Positions 31,372-42,197 of a stretch of 64,000 nucleotides of DNA are shown here, in pieces. The notes beneath the pieces were generated by a model, which saw only the letters and a program-made list of their open reading frames with translations, ran no database searches and was not told the DNA's origin. The stretch is from Bemisia tabaci (taxonomy: Eukaryota > Arthropoda > Insecta > Hemiptera > Aleyrodidae), in assembly GCF_918797505.1 (NCBI RefSeq), contig NC_092800.1, positions 1,922,001-1,986,000 on the forward strand, given 5' to 3'. Positions within the stretch are counted from its first letter, which is position 1, and each line of letters begins with the position of its first letter. A program made the position numbers and the translations under genes.

Positions 31372-33150
31372 CATGAAGTCTGCAAACTGATATACACGTT
31401 TCTAGTGTTTCTACGTAAAAACGTTTAGACTGCGTCTATTTTGAAATCCAATGTAAGGCAATAGAGACGCATGGATCCTTGAGTACAAAACAACGACGTG
31501 GCGCATTATGACGCATAATTTCAGCGTATATTTAGGGTGCACGTAACGTAACCTCATTTCCTCTTTCGACGGAGCCTCATTCAGAGCGACGTGAGCATAA
31601 ATTCAGGCGATGACGCCAAATTGTGCGCTTTAATGTATGCAATCAAGCTCAAAAGTCGAGATCCTACCAAAATCCGACAACTCCGGTCGCGAAACCGTGA
31701 TTCATTTGACATTCACTTAAACCTACGTATCCGGTGTATCCCTGGGGAGGCGGACCATAGGCGTGAGCGAAGAAAGGGTTGAATGGGGTGGGGAATAGAC
31801 AAGTGTAATTACATGCCCTGGGGACGCGAGGAGAAAGAAATTTGGCCGAGTCCGCGTTTTCGGTGTCGCTGCGCGTGAATTTTTCATAGTCATCCAGTCT
31901 CACGACCTTTAATTCCTCGAGTTTTCTTTGTCTCGACGCGTTCGTTGGCCCCCGAGTTGTTCCCGTGAAAGATTAAACAAAACAAAGAGGCTTCGGATAA
32001 TAGTGAGCAGACGCCAACCAACTCTGTATTAATTTTGTATCAACGGAATATTACAGAATTCCACCCTTTGAAATCTTCACACCTGTTTTGCCATACTAAG
32101 GAGAAAACGCCGTACAAGTTGTTGGTTGTTTAAGACGTTATTCTTCAGATTTATTTATTTATTTTTTTTTTTTGGTGTGCGTCGCCCAAGGTGGTTTTAA
32201 AATTTCCAGGGAAAAACTCAGATCCGTTGTAACTTTTTGCCTCACAACAAAACTACACGAGAAAAATTTGGAAAAAATTTGGAAGAGCAAGTTAACAGTA
32301 TTTTTCCTTAAAATGTCCACATACTTGCATTGGCGCAAAAAACTGCCATGCAAATGTTAAAACGCCGAAGAAACATTTGAGAGTCGCCAAACTTTCCTGA
32401 TTAAAACGTATATTTAAGAGAATGTTTTTTCATATTTTTCATTGAAATTTTCAGATTTTTAAGATTAAATTGCAAACAAAATAGTCTGAATAATTAGGAG
32501 AAAAATATTCAAAGTCCTCCCGGTAAATTAGCTTTTTCTTGAAGAAAATACGGCAGTGCCCAAAGGATCATGCGACGTTCCTCCCCAGCACGGCAGCACA
32601 CTGCTGACGATTCGCCCTGGCGCGCGTGTCGCATCATCAATATTATTGAACTCTTAGCGAGGCGAAAACGCCTTCAATTATTTGAATATGCAACCGAGAC
32701 ATCCAATGAGCACGTTTAGTTGCATCCAGCGTTGTGATGAATGAATCACGTCGCATCGCGCTGCCTCCGTGTGCACGGACCTGAAAAAACTGATGTAGGG
32801 CGTGTCTGTTGTTTTTTTTTTATAATGTATGTATTTTTGTGTAGTATTCTGTGAGAAAAAAACACATTTCAAGGGAAGATGAGGCAACATCTAAAAGTAG
32901 TTAGATCTATTTAGGGTATATTTCGGCTCTCTCAGTAAGTCCGCCTTACCAGCGGTCTAGTGTGATGCAAACCTATCTACAAATCAAAGCGGCAGTAATT
33001 CGTTTTACCCTCGCAAGTTTCGACGGGAGAAGTCAATAACCCCAGTTTGTAATCAGACCCAAACCCAAAACGCTTTGATTCGGAATTTCTCTCCCCTCCC
33101 TTCGACCTAACCACTTTGAACGCGAAACCCGGCCGTTACAAGACCATAGA
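31372..33150. other. Intronic DNA; one diverged MITE, no exon seen
   Basis: 31560-32010 is GC-richer and not repeated in the window; the 63- and 79-residue open frames there are not recognisable. 32360-32592 is a diverged GCCGTGCTAAGG-family copy (GAGAGTCGCCAAACTTTCCT; CGTTCCTCCCCAGCACGGCA). 32650-32740 carries the dispersed GCAACCGAGACATCCAATGA motif. T-runs at 32160 and 32812. Confidence 0.5.
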
Positions 33151-33160
33151 AGCGAGGCGT

Positions 33161-33310
33161 GAATGATCGATTATCGATATTTTCCCATTTGAAGCTATGG
33201 TAAAGAATCGATTATTAAGGTGTTAGTAGCAAACACCGTGTTTACCGATCCTTCTTCACAGGTTCAAACGGCTGATCAATCGATATATCGCAAAGCGTGC
33301 CACGCCTTTG
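33161..33310. repeat. ATCGATTATCGATA-family element
   Basis: GATCGATTATCGATATTTTC, AAGAATCGATTATTAAGGTG, then GATCAATCGATATATCGCAA and GTGCCACGCC, a foldback arrangement shared with 37685-37832. Confidence 0.65.
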
Positions 33311-33689
33311 CGAGACTAGTGATTATTTTTTCAGGAACGAGACTTATTTTCCGACAGATATCTATTTATTACAATCCTCCAATCACAAATGAAGCGATTG
33401 TGGAGTAATTAATTTCGAGCGGTAGTGGGGAGCGGTGGTCGGGGAGGAGGAAAAAGCAGGCTCCACCGCAAAGGAAGTAAATTGCACCGTTCGTTTGGGG
33501 ATTAATTCAAATCGGGGGAGAATTTACGGAGGAGAACTTTCAATGGAACTGGAAAAAAATTGCCGGATTAGTAGACAGGCAATCAGCGAGTAAAATAATG
33601 CCGCTTACCAATTTTGGCAGTGTTTTGACAATGGAAAATTGGCAAACAAGAATTGTATTGCTTCATCTGAGAGTGCTGATGAGCTGAGT

Positions 33690-33952
33690 TCTCAGTATTT
33701 TTCATAATTTTTTTCTGACATGGAATCGGAGAAAAATAGATTTAAGAGTGAGAGAAGTTGCCGTCTTGGGACGTCATCTGGCGGCATTTTCCATTTAAAC
33801 ACATGTATTTTTGCAGATTAGGTTATTTTGTCATATTCTCTCCAAAACTTGTCCAATTTGGAAACCAAGGATAGCCTCGTACTCAGTTTTCCTGGCAGTA
33901 TCATTTTAAAGATGAAAAACACAAAATTTAAGCCACTTGCAAATTCTCTGCT
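33690..33952 (+). repeat. Dispersed repeat H, copy 2
   Basis: AGTATTTTTCATAATTTTTT through GCAAATTCTCTG matches 50940-51207 over most of its length and the split copy around the giant palindrome (11920-12148 plus 13826-13860). The region after GCAAATTCTCT is where a GGAAC-TIR element begins here and also at 51212. Confidence 0.7.
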
Positions 33953-33956
33953 ATTT

Positions 33957-34194
33957 GGATTGAATTTTGCGAAAAGGACCCAGAAACATTCCAATGTTGC
34001 TAGAATTGTGCAACCTACATACTTGGCAAAAACTTAGTGAAAGCGTGTTAAAAATCAAAATCACAAAGTAATTTTGTCTTGAATTTATAGTTTCTTGGGA
34101 GTAAATATAAAATTGGTTTAAATGATCAGTTTATATTTGCACAATCGTAGCGACATTAGAAATGTTCTTGGTTCCTTTTTACAAAATGCAATCA
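33957..34194. mobile_element. GGAAC-TIR MITE (256-bp family), 238 bp, TSD ATTT
   Basis: GGATTGAATTTTGCGAAAAG at the left; TTTTTACAAAATGCAATCA at the right; arms with CATTCCAATGTTGCTAGAAT and the inverse. ATTT flanks both ends. The segment ATGATCAGTTTATATTTGC is the empty site of the insertion at 7397. Confidence 0.82.
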
Positions 34195-34198
34195 ATTT

Positions 34199-35035
34199 AT
34201 ACTGACGAATCCACTATTAGAAATATATCACACAGTATCATTCATATATTTCTGAAATTTTATGAAATATGTATCGTGAAATTCCACGATTTTATTTTTA
34301 ATGCATTTTCGCTATCCTGCTTCAAAATAGTGCAACGATTTACTTTTTCTTCAATTTGAGTCAAAGTTTCAACAATGTTTAATTTTTTACCAGAGAACTT
34401 GTAGTTTTAAGTAGAGCAAATCCTGTAAGTTTCATAACTGTGCATGTATGCAGTTTCCTTCCCAGGAAAGGAGGAGTTAAACAATTTTGAAAACACCGCG
34501 TTTTCCGTTCCATACCGTCCCGTTTTGAAACCATCGCAATGAACTTAATTCCTTTCTGCCGAACCCCGTCCAAACAACCTCAGCTCCGGTTAAAACCATC
34601 AATCTCACATTCAAAGCCTTGAGTGAATCCCCGGAACGGCCGGGCCCGGGTCTCTTGTTCCTTGCTCCGAACGGGGAACGCTGGAGATCCGCTGTGCGGG
34701 ATCGACGGAAGAGGACCGGATGAGATATGTAAATTAGATAGACTCCTTGGCAGATGGGTTGGCTCATTGATTAATTAATTACTTTATTTGCCAGGCCCTA
34801 AATCTCAGCCGTCGAGACGCCTGCCCCGTAGGCGGGGGCGGAGGGGCGTAAATGAGGAGCGAACGATCCTGCCCCCTCACCCCTCCTCTAACCCCCCCCC
34901 CCCGACGGCGGGCGTGCGGCCCGCTCCTCTAGTTTTTCCGCGTCGGGTCGCTCCAGTCTTGTTAGTCACTTCGGAAACTTTTGATTTTCCTGTCGCCCCG
35001 GATCGATTGGTGATTGGATTGAAGTCGCTGCCAGT
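34199..35035. other. Intronic DNA with a GC-rich island
   Basis: 34540-35035 is GC-rich with a C-run at 34893 and no repeats matching elsewhere. The 122-residue forward open frame is Arg/Pro-rich and overlapped by 68- and 96-residue reverse frames. No family recognised. Confidence 0.35.
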
Positions 35036-35292
35036 AGCGCGGCGTGCTACGGAAGAACGCCGTATGAACATTCGAGTTGCCAAATTTACTTCGATAAAAT
35101 GTTTATTTTTGAGGCAGGTTATGAATATTTTTCCTCAACATCTTCAGAAACTTTAGGTGAAATCGCGAACAAAATTATATGAAAAATTGGAAGAAAAATA
35201 TTCATATGTTAACCAAGCAATTCGTGTTTTATCAAAGGAAATTCGGCAACGCCTGAAGGTTCATACGGCGTTTTTCCTTAGCACGGCAGTAC
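35036..35292. mobile_element. GCCGTGCTAAGG-family MITE, good copy
   Basis: Left arm GGCGTGCTACGGAAGAACGC, CGTATGAACATTCGAGTTGC; right arm GGTTCATACGGCGTTTTTCC, TTAGCACGGC. About 250 bp with an AT-rich middle. Further copies are at 15526, 20042, 32360, 50627, 52251, 53350, 54740 and 60550, single arms at 22862 and 43525, and diverged ones at 8178 and 53861. Confidence 0.8.
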
Positions 35293-35519
35293 TGGCGCAC
35301 ACTGGAGCGAGCCAATTGGGACATAATCTGTAAACTTTGAAAGCTTATATATTTTCGAAAATGTGAAACAAAAAAGTTTAAGAGTGGCCCTATTGGTTTC
35401 TTCGTGACATCTCCTTCCAAAAACACTCTTTGGAATTGAATTTATAATTAAATAAACCTACAAATTGGGAATTTTAGCCAACAATTTCATGTCTGACCTC
35501 TTTTATTAGTACGTTCCAC

Positions 35520-35660
35520 TGTGCGCCGCGGCACGACGCAGCGGGCGGCCGGCCAATGCAATACGCGCCCGGGTGCCTGCAAACCTAACAGGGATACTTC
35601 ACGCAGTGCGCAATGCGTGAAGTATCCCTGTTAGGTTTGTAGGCGCCAAAGCGCGTTTTG
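35520..35660 (-). repeat. GC-rich hairpin element, copy 2
   Basis: Core palindrome 35575-35645: GCCTGCAAACCTAACAGGGA and inverse with a GCAGTGCGCAATGC centre. The flank GCGGGCGGCCGGCCAATGCA is the inverse of the right flank of 17740-17910, so the two lie in opposite orientations. Confidence 0.75.
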
Positions 35661-35694
35661 CGGTAGTTTCCTTAGCACGGCAGAGTAGCGTGGC

Positions 35695-35840
35695 GTGCTT
35701 TGCGATTTATCAATCGAGTTGCAGTTTAAACCTATGGAAAAGGATCGATAAATAGGGTGTTCGAAACGAGCACCTTATTTACCACAGCTTCTAACGGGAA
35801 TTCGTCAATGATCGACCAATCACGCTTTGCCACTGATCGA
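35695..35840. repeat. ATCGATTATCGATA-family element
   Basis: GCGTGGCGTGCTTTGCGATT, ATCAATCGAGTTGCAGTTTA, AAACCTATGGAAAAGGATCG and GGTGTTCGAAACGAGCACCT recur in the copy at 37685. Foldback arrangement, ends approximate. Confidence 0.55.
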
Positions 35841-36327
35841 TTGGTGATTGGATTCACGTCGCTGCGAACTTGGCTCTCAAAAAGGGGGAGGGGGAGGCTG
35901 ATGAGTTCTTGAGGAGTCACTGAAAACTTGAAAAAGTCAGCGAATTTTGCCGCGGAGGCCTCAAAGTTCTCGAAATTTTATTTTGTTTAATTTTCAGGGA
36001 CTTGGCGCTAAAATTTGTTTGTGTATGGTGTTTTTATGAGAAATCGTGGGAGAAAAAAAATAAAAAAAAATAAAAAAATGGAAAAGTCACGGACTTTACC
36101 AAGACATGGAAGTCAGTTGTAAATGTATTCAAAATTTTCGGAAATTTTGCCAGTAGCGTTCCGCAGAAGTCAGCTCATTGAAAAGAAAACAATTCTAATT
36201 TAAAGTTTTGTCCAACGGCCTTGGAAAGACGGGGAATTCGTCGATTTTGGAGTCAGGAAAAAGTCAGGGAATCGAAAAATGAAGGAATTACTGAAACCCT
36301 GGTTTTTGTCGAACTGGAAGTCTGACA

Positions 36328-36472
36328 TTTATTAAATTTTGCAATAAAGGACCGCTTTCTCTGGCTTTTCCAAAAAATCACCTCTCTGCATAGGGAAACC
36401 AATGACAATCCGATATTTCTAAAATGAGCCAGAAATAGCGGTTCCTTGCTGCAAAATGTGGTCTGAATTCCA
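36328..36472. mobile_element. Diverged GGAAC-TIR MITE of the 137-bp type
   Basis: AAATTTTGCAATAAAGGACC at the left; TTTCTAAAATGAGCCAGAAA and CGGTTCCTTGCTGCAAAATG at the right. The core matches 15781 and 43049. No matching flanking tetramer. Confidence 0.55.
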
Positions 36473-36539
36473 AGTTGGCTTTTGATGTGGCCACCGTGTT
36501 CCTCATGAAATTTCGATGCAATAAACATATATCGTGGTA

Positions 36540-37125
36540 TCTAATTTCCAACCCTGGTCTAGTGGAATTTCGCGGAAAAAGAGGGAAATCTCATTTTTAA
36601 TTTCGCGTGCCTCTTTATCCCCCGACGAAATCTCTTCATTCCGCTCCACGAAAATTCAACCGCGAGAATTCACCAGACGGAGATTTTATCACGAGGCTGT
36701 CCCGTTTTGGCTCTCATCAAGCCACATAATTGAGCGTTGCGGGAAATTCTCAAAAATCGAGTTCCCCGAATGATCCGCCAGGGACCGCTCCCCGCGCCGC
36801 ATCCCGCCAGGGATGAATTTACGAGACACTTTCTGCTTTGATGCACATTTGCGTTCGCCAGGAAAGCAAACAAAGTTTCGGGAGCATTAAGACATGACAT
36901 TCCAATTTCATCGGCTTGAATTTCAATCGCACTGCCTCACTAATTTGGAATTTATTCCCGAGCGCTCCCTATGATGTCGACGGCGATGTGACCTGCTGCC
37001 AAGTTGTAGCGAAATTCGCTATCATGGTTAAATCATTTGAATGACAAGGAATTATCATTTAATGCTCATTTTAGAAACATCATTTGAATTTACCATGAAT
37101 CTGCCATTCTAACCTATAGTAAAGA
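36540..37125. other. Non-repetitive intronic island
   Basis: Moderate-GC, non-repetitive sequence; overlapping open frames of 76-79 residues on both strands have no recognisable motif. Candidate single-copy or conserved non-coding DNA. Confidence 0.35.
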
Positions 37126-37504
37126 ATCGATAATGAAGTTACACCCTGATAATAGATCGTTTTCGATAGTGGTTCGATGTATCGTTTGGTTCCAAACAAT
37201 AGAACATAACCTAAAACACAACTTTCAGGATTTCAGTCGGAAAAGCTGGAAATGAGAAAATTCCTAACTATTTCACCTTGAGAAGCCATTTAGCACTCAT
37301 AAGAATCGAAAATCTATCAGAAAACCCCCGTTTCCTCAGATTACTCGATTGACTTTTGAGGCTATGTTTACATGTTGAACCAAGCGATATCGATAAAATC
37401 TCACCTATTTGATGTATCAAAAACGATCTATATTGATCCATTATTATTGCTTTAAATGGCAGATCGATCGATGTATCGCAAAGTTCGGCACGCAACTGAC
37501 ATAT

Positions 37505-37626
37505 GGACGTATTTCTGTCAAACGGAACTATGTGCATTACGACGTGAGCCCTGTTATGCATGTATTCTTATGAGTCTCAGGGCTCATGTCTTAATGGACA
37601 TAGGTCCGTTTGGCAGAAATACGTCC
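37505..37626 (+). mobile_element. 122-bp palindromic MITE, TSD ATAT
   Basis: GGACGTATTTCTGTCAAACG, core GTGAGCCCTGTTATGCATGT and CAGGGCTCATGTC, right end GGCAGAAATACGTCC. ATAT on both sides (37501-37504, 37627-37630). Confidence 0.9.
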
Positions 37627-37684
37627 ATATTTTAGTAAGAAAGTATCATTTTAGGCTCATCCATAAAAGCACCAGTGGTGAGGC

Positions 37685-37832
37685 GGTAATGATCGATTAT
37701 CGATATTCCCCCGTTTAAACCTATGGTAAAGAATCGATTATTAAGGTGTTCGCTGTGAACACTCGGACGATCGATCCTTTTCCATAGGTTTAAATGACAG
37801 ATAATCGATTAATCGCAAAGCACGCCACGCCA
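37685..37832. repeat. ATCGATTATCGATA-family element, best copy
   Basis: TAATGATCGATTATCGATAT, GTTTAAACCTATGGTAAAGA, ATTAAGGTGTTCGCTGTGAA, then TCCATAGGTTTAAATGACAG, ATAATCGATTAATCGC and AAGCACGCCACGCCACTG. CCATAGGTTTAAA and TTTAAACCTATGG are inverses, giving a foldback of about 148 bp. Confidence 0.7.
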
Positions 37833-38127
37833 CTGAAAAGCATTCAGCTGCATGCAGGGAAAATCAAAGTTGTAGAGGAGGAAGGGGAATAGGGAGAGGG
37901 AGAGGAATTAGGAGAGAAGAAAGAACAGAAAGGGCGAAAAAAGAAACTTGAAAATCTATTCTTGAGTCCCAAGTAAAGCTCAAGAGTAAAACATCGGGAA
38001 AAGATCCTACGATGGATTTGAAATTATTTACCACCACAAAAAAGTGCAAAATACGAATAAAAAAATTCTATGATTTTCAAAAACTTAGAAGCTGGTCAAT
38101 CTTGACTTACCTTTATTGTTTTTTATT

Positions 38128-38300
38128 TTTTACTAATTCAAATAATAGCCAACAAGGGCTAATCCTTGCGCTTTAATAGTCCCATCCCTACAACCAGTCC
38201 TAGGCAACCATTGTTTGAGACCATCAAAGTCGGGTTGCTTGGCCGGGAATCGAACCCGGGACCTCCCAATCATAGAGCGCTACAACCTCTTCTGCCTTTG
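38128..38300 (-). mobile_element. tRNA-like SINE fragment (reverse strand)
   Basis: On the reverse strand GTCCCGGGTTCGATTCCCGG is a near-perfect RNA polymerase III B box (GGTTCGATTCC) with a T-arm-like stem, preceded by GGTTGTAGCGCTCTATGATT as a weak A-box region. Upstream pairing is too poor for a functional tRNA. A tail with GATGGTCTCAAACAATGG follows. Best read as a tRNA-derived SINE. Confidence 0.5.
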
Positions 38301-38954
38301 TAATTGTTCGATGGCTTACAATTTTAATCCATTTCCAGGATCTATTTTGAAACTCATATGTGTCAATTTTTATCGGGGCTCGTAAAAATTGTCCTTCAAA
38401 TAAAGCTGTATTGAAGGGAGCCTTAAATCCTTTTTAATTATAATTATAAATCCTTATCTTTTATAATTATAATTGCTTCCTGAGAGAAGGAACTGTTTAA
38501 GGATCAACTATTAATACGGCCTTTAAAGGAGATAACTGTGCATGAGGAACATTCTATAATTGACTCTTTGAGAGGATTTCTAAGTTTTAGGACGAACTCG
38601 GAACGGAATCAAAAACCAGGACTTAAAGAAATACGCCGATGGAGTTCACCGGTGTTAAATTCACCTTTTAAGGCGGCTTAGTTCAAAGACTTATACAATA
38701 CACTGAAAAAATCAAACTGCAGTTTTAGCAATTAAATTGCTGAATAAAAGAGCCAGAAATGTTGAAATCTAGATTTTTCAACAAAAAATGCTAATTTGAC
38801 CACCCCCGTGATTAAATTAGCTTCTCACTATTGTAAAATATACATTTGAAACATGTCGGACATTATGTTTTAACCATTTAATTGGAAAATCAGAAATCCA
38901 TTTTTTCCTTGTATGCAATAATGCAAAATATGCTTTGGATTTTTGACCAGAAGT
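38301..38954. other. No gene seen
   Basis: Downstream of the SINE fragment the sequence is AT-rich. 38702-38820 holds CACTGAAAAAATCAAACTGC, AATTAAATTGCTGAATAAAA and a GATTTTTCAACAAAAAATGC ... GACCACCCCCGTGATTAAAT segment that is related to one half of the foldback at 62117-62347. Confidence 0.5.
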
Positions 38955-39345
38955 ACCGTTGAGTAGAACCCATTAAGAACGAAACACCGAAAATGGAAAT
39001 TTTCGACCCACAATGTATATCTCGAATAACCATATAAACCAGACGAAAAAATTGTGTACTCGTTGGGTTTCAAGTACAAAGCTCATGAATTGGCTGAACA
39101 CCGTGCCCTATATCAGCTCTACTAAGTCTGTGTTTGCGTACGCTACGCAAGTAGAGATGTTTCCTATATGACAATATTGGATACAACTAAACGTACTCTT
39201 CGGATGTCCGTATTGCATACTCACGTAATTGAAGGCGTTTTCGTTTCGCTAACATCTGACGCGCGCGCCAAGGCAAATCGCGAGAAGTATGTTGCTACAA
39301 TGCTGCTGTCTCGACAAAATGCTACCACTCGATTAAAATGTTCCT
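38955..39345 (+). repeat. Dispersed 0.7-kb repeat, partial copy
   Basis: GAGTAGAACCCATTAAGAAC, GACGAAAAAATTGTGTACTC, GCTCATGAATTGGCTGAACA and GGATGTCCGTATTGCATACT follow the same order as at 21360-21720. The later part of the repeat is missing. Confidence 0.65.
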
Positions 39346-39477
39346 CCTGATTATTTTACCTCAGTAGCATCTCTCTCAAAGGCCGAAAGGCGGTCACATA
39401 AAACGCACGTCAGCAAACTTATGCCACGATTGCAAGTCTAAAATAAATGTATTGGGTGTTTGAAAGTTAAAGCACCA

Positions 39478-39740
39478 TGACTTCGTCACCTTCTGGCTTA
39501 AGTATCACAAGTGCCATGCGACGTTTCAGAATTTCCGCCATTTTATTTTTTACGGAGAAATTGCTGATTGAGTCTGTTTGAAAATTCTTCTGAATTTTAT
39601 CGGCAGCACAAAGAAAATTTAGTGAAATTTTCTGACAGCTTCGTTGAACAATTCCTCCGTAAAAAATAAAATGGCGGCGGAAATTTTTAAACGTCGCATG
39701 GCACTTGTAATACTTGGCTGGAAGGTGACGATGACAACCT
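39478..39740. repeat. About 263-bp foldback element
   Basis: CAAGTGCCATGCGACGTTTC and CGCCATTTTATTTTTTACGG face CCGTAAAAAATAAAATGGCG and AACGTCGCATGGCACTTGTA. The outer GTCACCTTCTGGC pairs weakly with GGAAGGTGAC. Confidence 0.75.
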
Positions 39741-39799
39741 ATTTTTGGGGTCAAAGTAAGACTTACTTGTTATATGAACATTTCTTTGGGAAAAAAATG

Positions 39800-40140
39800 G
39801 TTCCCGGCGCTAGTACTTTTCAAAATTTTCGATTTTTTTCCGAAAGTCCATAACTTTTTTTCAAAGCGTCAAATGTTAGTAAAAATTAAGTCGTGAGAGC
39901 ATCTTTCAGTGCATTTTCCATATTTTGTGGCTTCAAAGGTCTAGTTATAATCGGGACATCGTGAGCAAAGTTGAAATCTCTTTCACACTGCCTTCCTATG
40001 CAAGCGAGGAAACCTTTGAAACCACAAAGTTTAAAAGCGTGCTATAAACTACTTCTAGAATCAAATTTTTCTCATTAACATTTGTCGCTTTGAAAAAGAA
40101 TTATATGGTCATTTGCGAAAAAAGATCTACAGCTCTGACG
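39800..40140. repeat. Weak foldback region
   Basis: TTTTTTCAAAGCGTCAAATG, TTTTGTGGCTTCAAAGG and CCTTTGAAACCACAAAG, ACATTTGTCGCTTTGAAAAA form a diverged inverted repeat around about 39980. No other copy in the window. Confidence 0.55.
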
Positions 40141-41137
40141 GTCTCTAGTACCGAAAAAAAGTGTTTCCTGAGAAACCTGAGGAGAACTAGCAAGTTTCAT
40201 TTTGACTCAGAAAATAGACTCCCAAAGTATGGTGTATTAAGTATCATATATCCTTTCTAATATTACATGTTTTCATGCTGGACGAGAAAATCGCAAGGTA
40301 GATTTGGCAAGGACGTTTTCACGCACAGTTGTTTCCTCTAGGGGACGGGAGTGTAAACAAACGCGTGTTCTCTGCTCGCTGAAACTTCAATTAATTAACT
40401 TCGATGCATTCGGAACATACTTTTACCAATTTGTTAGTTCTTCCCAGTCTAAACTTCGTAATGCTTTTATTTCAGCTGATATTCTCCGAGGGGAAAATAC
40501 CTTTCCATTAATGATTGGCTAAAAGTTAATACCAAAAAGTTTAATTATTTCCGTGATATGCCTTCCATAACGTAGTTGAAGCAGATCCTTTAGAGGAACC
40601 AGCAGTTTCGGAAAGCAGTGAAACAAATGGAATTCCGCAATCATTTGTGCATTGCATTCTGCAATCTTGAGTTAATTCCTCTGAAGTTGCAACTTTATTT
40701 TACCGATAAGCTGATAGAAATTTGTGAGGATAAGAATTGAAGCATTACAGAATAAGTTTTATTATCAATTTTTCACGCAGAAAACGTTGTATTAATAGAC
40801 AATAATTTATCCTAGAAACCGCTCGCAGTTTTATTCCCTATAAATTCAAAGTTACTTTCGGAAATCAACGTTTAGATTCGCCTATATCATAACGACTCAT
40901 TACTAGGAGTCGAACAATTACTTGGTGTAGCAATCCTAATCTAAAAAACTCATCTAGTAAAGGGCTTACCCTGACTTTCATCAGTCGTTATTAGGCAAAT
41001 TTTATTTCATTTTTTGCTCAACATTTTGCTCATCATCATATTTTGTCTCAATCATTTTGATTACATACATTGTTTGTGGAGTTCGTCGAAAATATATTTT
41101 TCTCGTTCAACACATTGAAATTTTAATAAAATCAGTG

Positions 41138-41310
41138 CGTCGATCAGAGGACATGCGTCGATGAGAGTGCATGTGTCGATCGGAGAACATATGTGTCGAT
41201 AAGAAAACATATGTCGATAAGAGGACATGTGTCGATCAGGAAACATGTGTCGATAAGAGGACATGTGTCGATCAGGAGACACGTGTTGATTAGGAGATAC
41301 TTGTCTCGTT
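41138..41310. repeat. 18-bp minisatellite, about nine units
   Basis: GTCGATMAGAGGACATGT-like units repeat every 18 (once 20) bases, alternating AAGAGGACATGT and CAGGARACATGT types. Because 18 is divisible by three it stays open on both strands (72 and 84 residues) as six-residue His/Arg/Ser-rich repeats, but the low complexity and lack of splice-bounded exon structure argue against coding. Confidence 0.85.
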
Positions 41311-41456
41311 TTCATGCAAATAAGACGAATTTGGCTGTTTTGGCTATTTCAGTGATTTCATCTAACAAAAATTTGACGAAATTTGAAGGGAACTGGATTT
41401 GGAAAATTTGAGACTGTCGGCTCTTTTGGCTATGACGGGAGTAAGGGATTTGAAAG

Positions 41457-42184
41457 GGTCAGTTGCGCTGGTCACAGAAGCGTGTTTTGATGTTTGATAC
41501 TTGTAGATTGAATAAAAATAATAAGATCTGTCCGAACTGCGACTTTCTACGTTCATTATTAACCGAGGTATCGGCCTTTGAAAAGTTAGGTTTTTGACGT
41601 CATCCACCGCGGTGGTGACGCCCTTGATTTCCTCCAACTTGTTTGCATCAGTCGGTGTGACGCACATTTGCACTTGTTCAAAGTGAAACGCGGATGAAAG
41701 CAAGGTGGAAGAAATCAAGAGTGCCTTTACCGCGGTGCACGGAAAAAAAAAAAACTTCGTGCATGGGACCCAAAGTTGAGGTCATATGGATCTCTGAAGT
41801 TTTCGGATCACGCATCCGAGAACTTGAGGTCCAACTGCCGAAGGTCGGATCAGACATCTGAAGCTCTCGGTATGTACCGGAGTTCTTGCGATGTGTGACC
41901 TGAACCCCTCGGTATATACCGAAGTACTTCAGAAGTCTGGTTTGAACTTCGGCAGTTGGACCTCAAGTTTTCGGATGCGTGATCCAAAAACTTCAGGGAT
42001 CCATATGACCTCAACTTCGGGTCCCATGCACGAAGTTTTTTTCTCCGTGTGGATGACGTCAAAAACCCAACTTTTCGAAAGGCGATAACTCGGTTAATAT
42101 TGAACGTGGAACGCGGTTTGATTTTTTTCGCTAATCTACAAGAATGAAACATTAAAACAGGATTCTGTGAGCAGCGCAACTGGC
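41457..42184. mobile_element. Foldback element copy 2, carrying a nested foldback
   Basis: TCAGTTGCGCTGGTCACAGA and TTAGGTTTTTGACGTCATCC at the left; GGATGACGTCAAAAACCCAA and the inverse end at the right, as in 11358-11700. The CACGGAGAAAA-type element at 41738-42049 sits in its centre. 41610-41737 is an extra segment with its own weak inverse (CTTGATTTCCTCCAAC; GTGGAAGAAATCAAGAG). Confidence 0.75.
41738..42049 (+). mobile_element. Nested foldback with CACGG ends, 312 bp
   Basis: CACGG then AAAAAAAAAAAACTTCGTGC at the left, CATGCACGAAGTTTTTTTCT then CCGTG at the right; inner arms GAGGTCATATGGATCTCTGA and inverse, then CAACTGCCGAAG and CTTCGGCAGTTG. TG stands on each side, consistent with a 2-base target duplication in GCGGTGGATGACG. 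It lacks the 23-bp array of the copy at 25072. Confidence 0.8.
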
Positions 42185-42197
42185 CCATGGGTCCTTT

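Noticed and set aside
34788..35156. 122-residue Arg/Pro-rich forward frame
   Set aside because: It runs from a GC-rich island into a MITE at 35036, so its end is transposon sequence.
38220..38300. Functional tRNA gene on the reverse strand
   Set aside because: The B box is good, but acceptor and D stems do not form; a SINE relic fits better.
41061..41411. His/Arg/Ser-rich repeat proteins on both strands
   Set aside because: Translation of an 18-bp minisatellite; no start context, splice site or family support.
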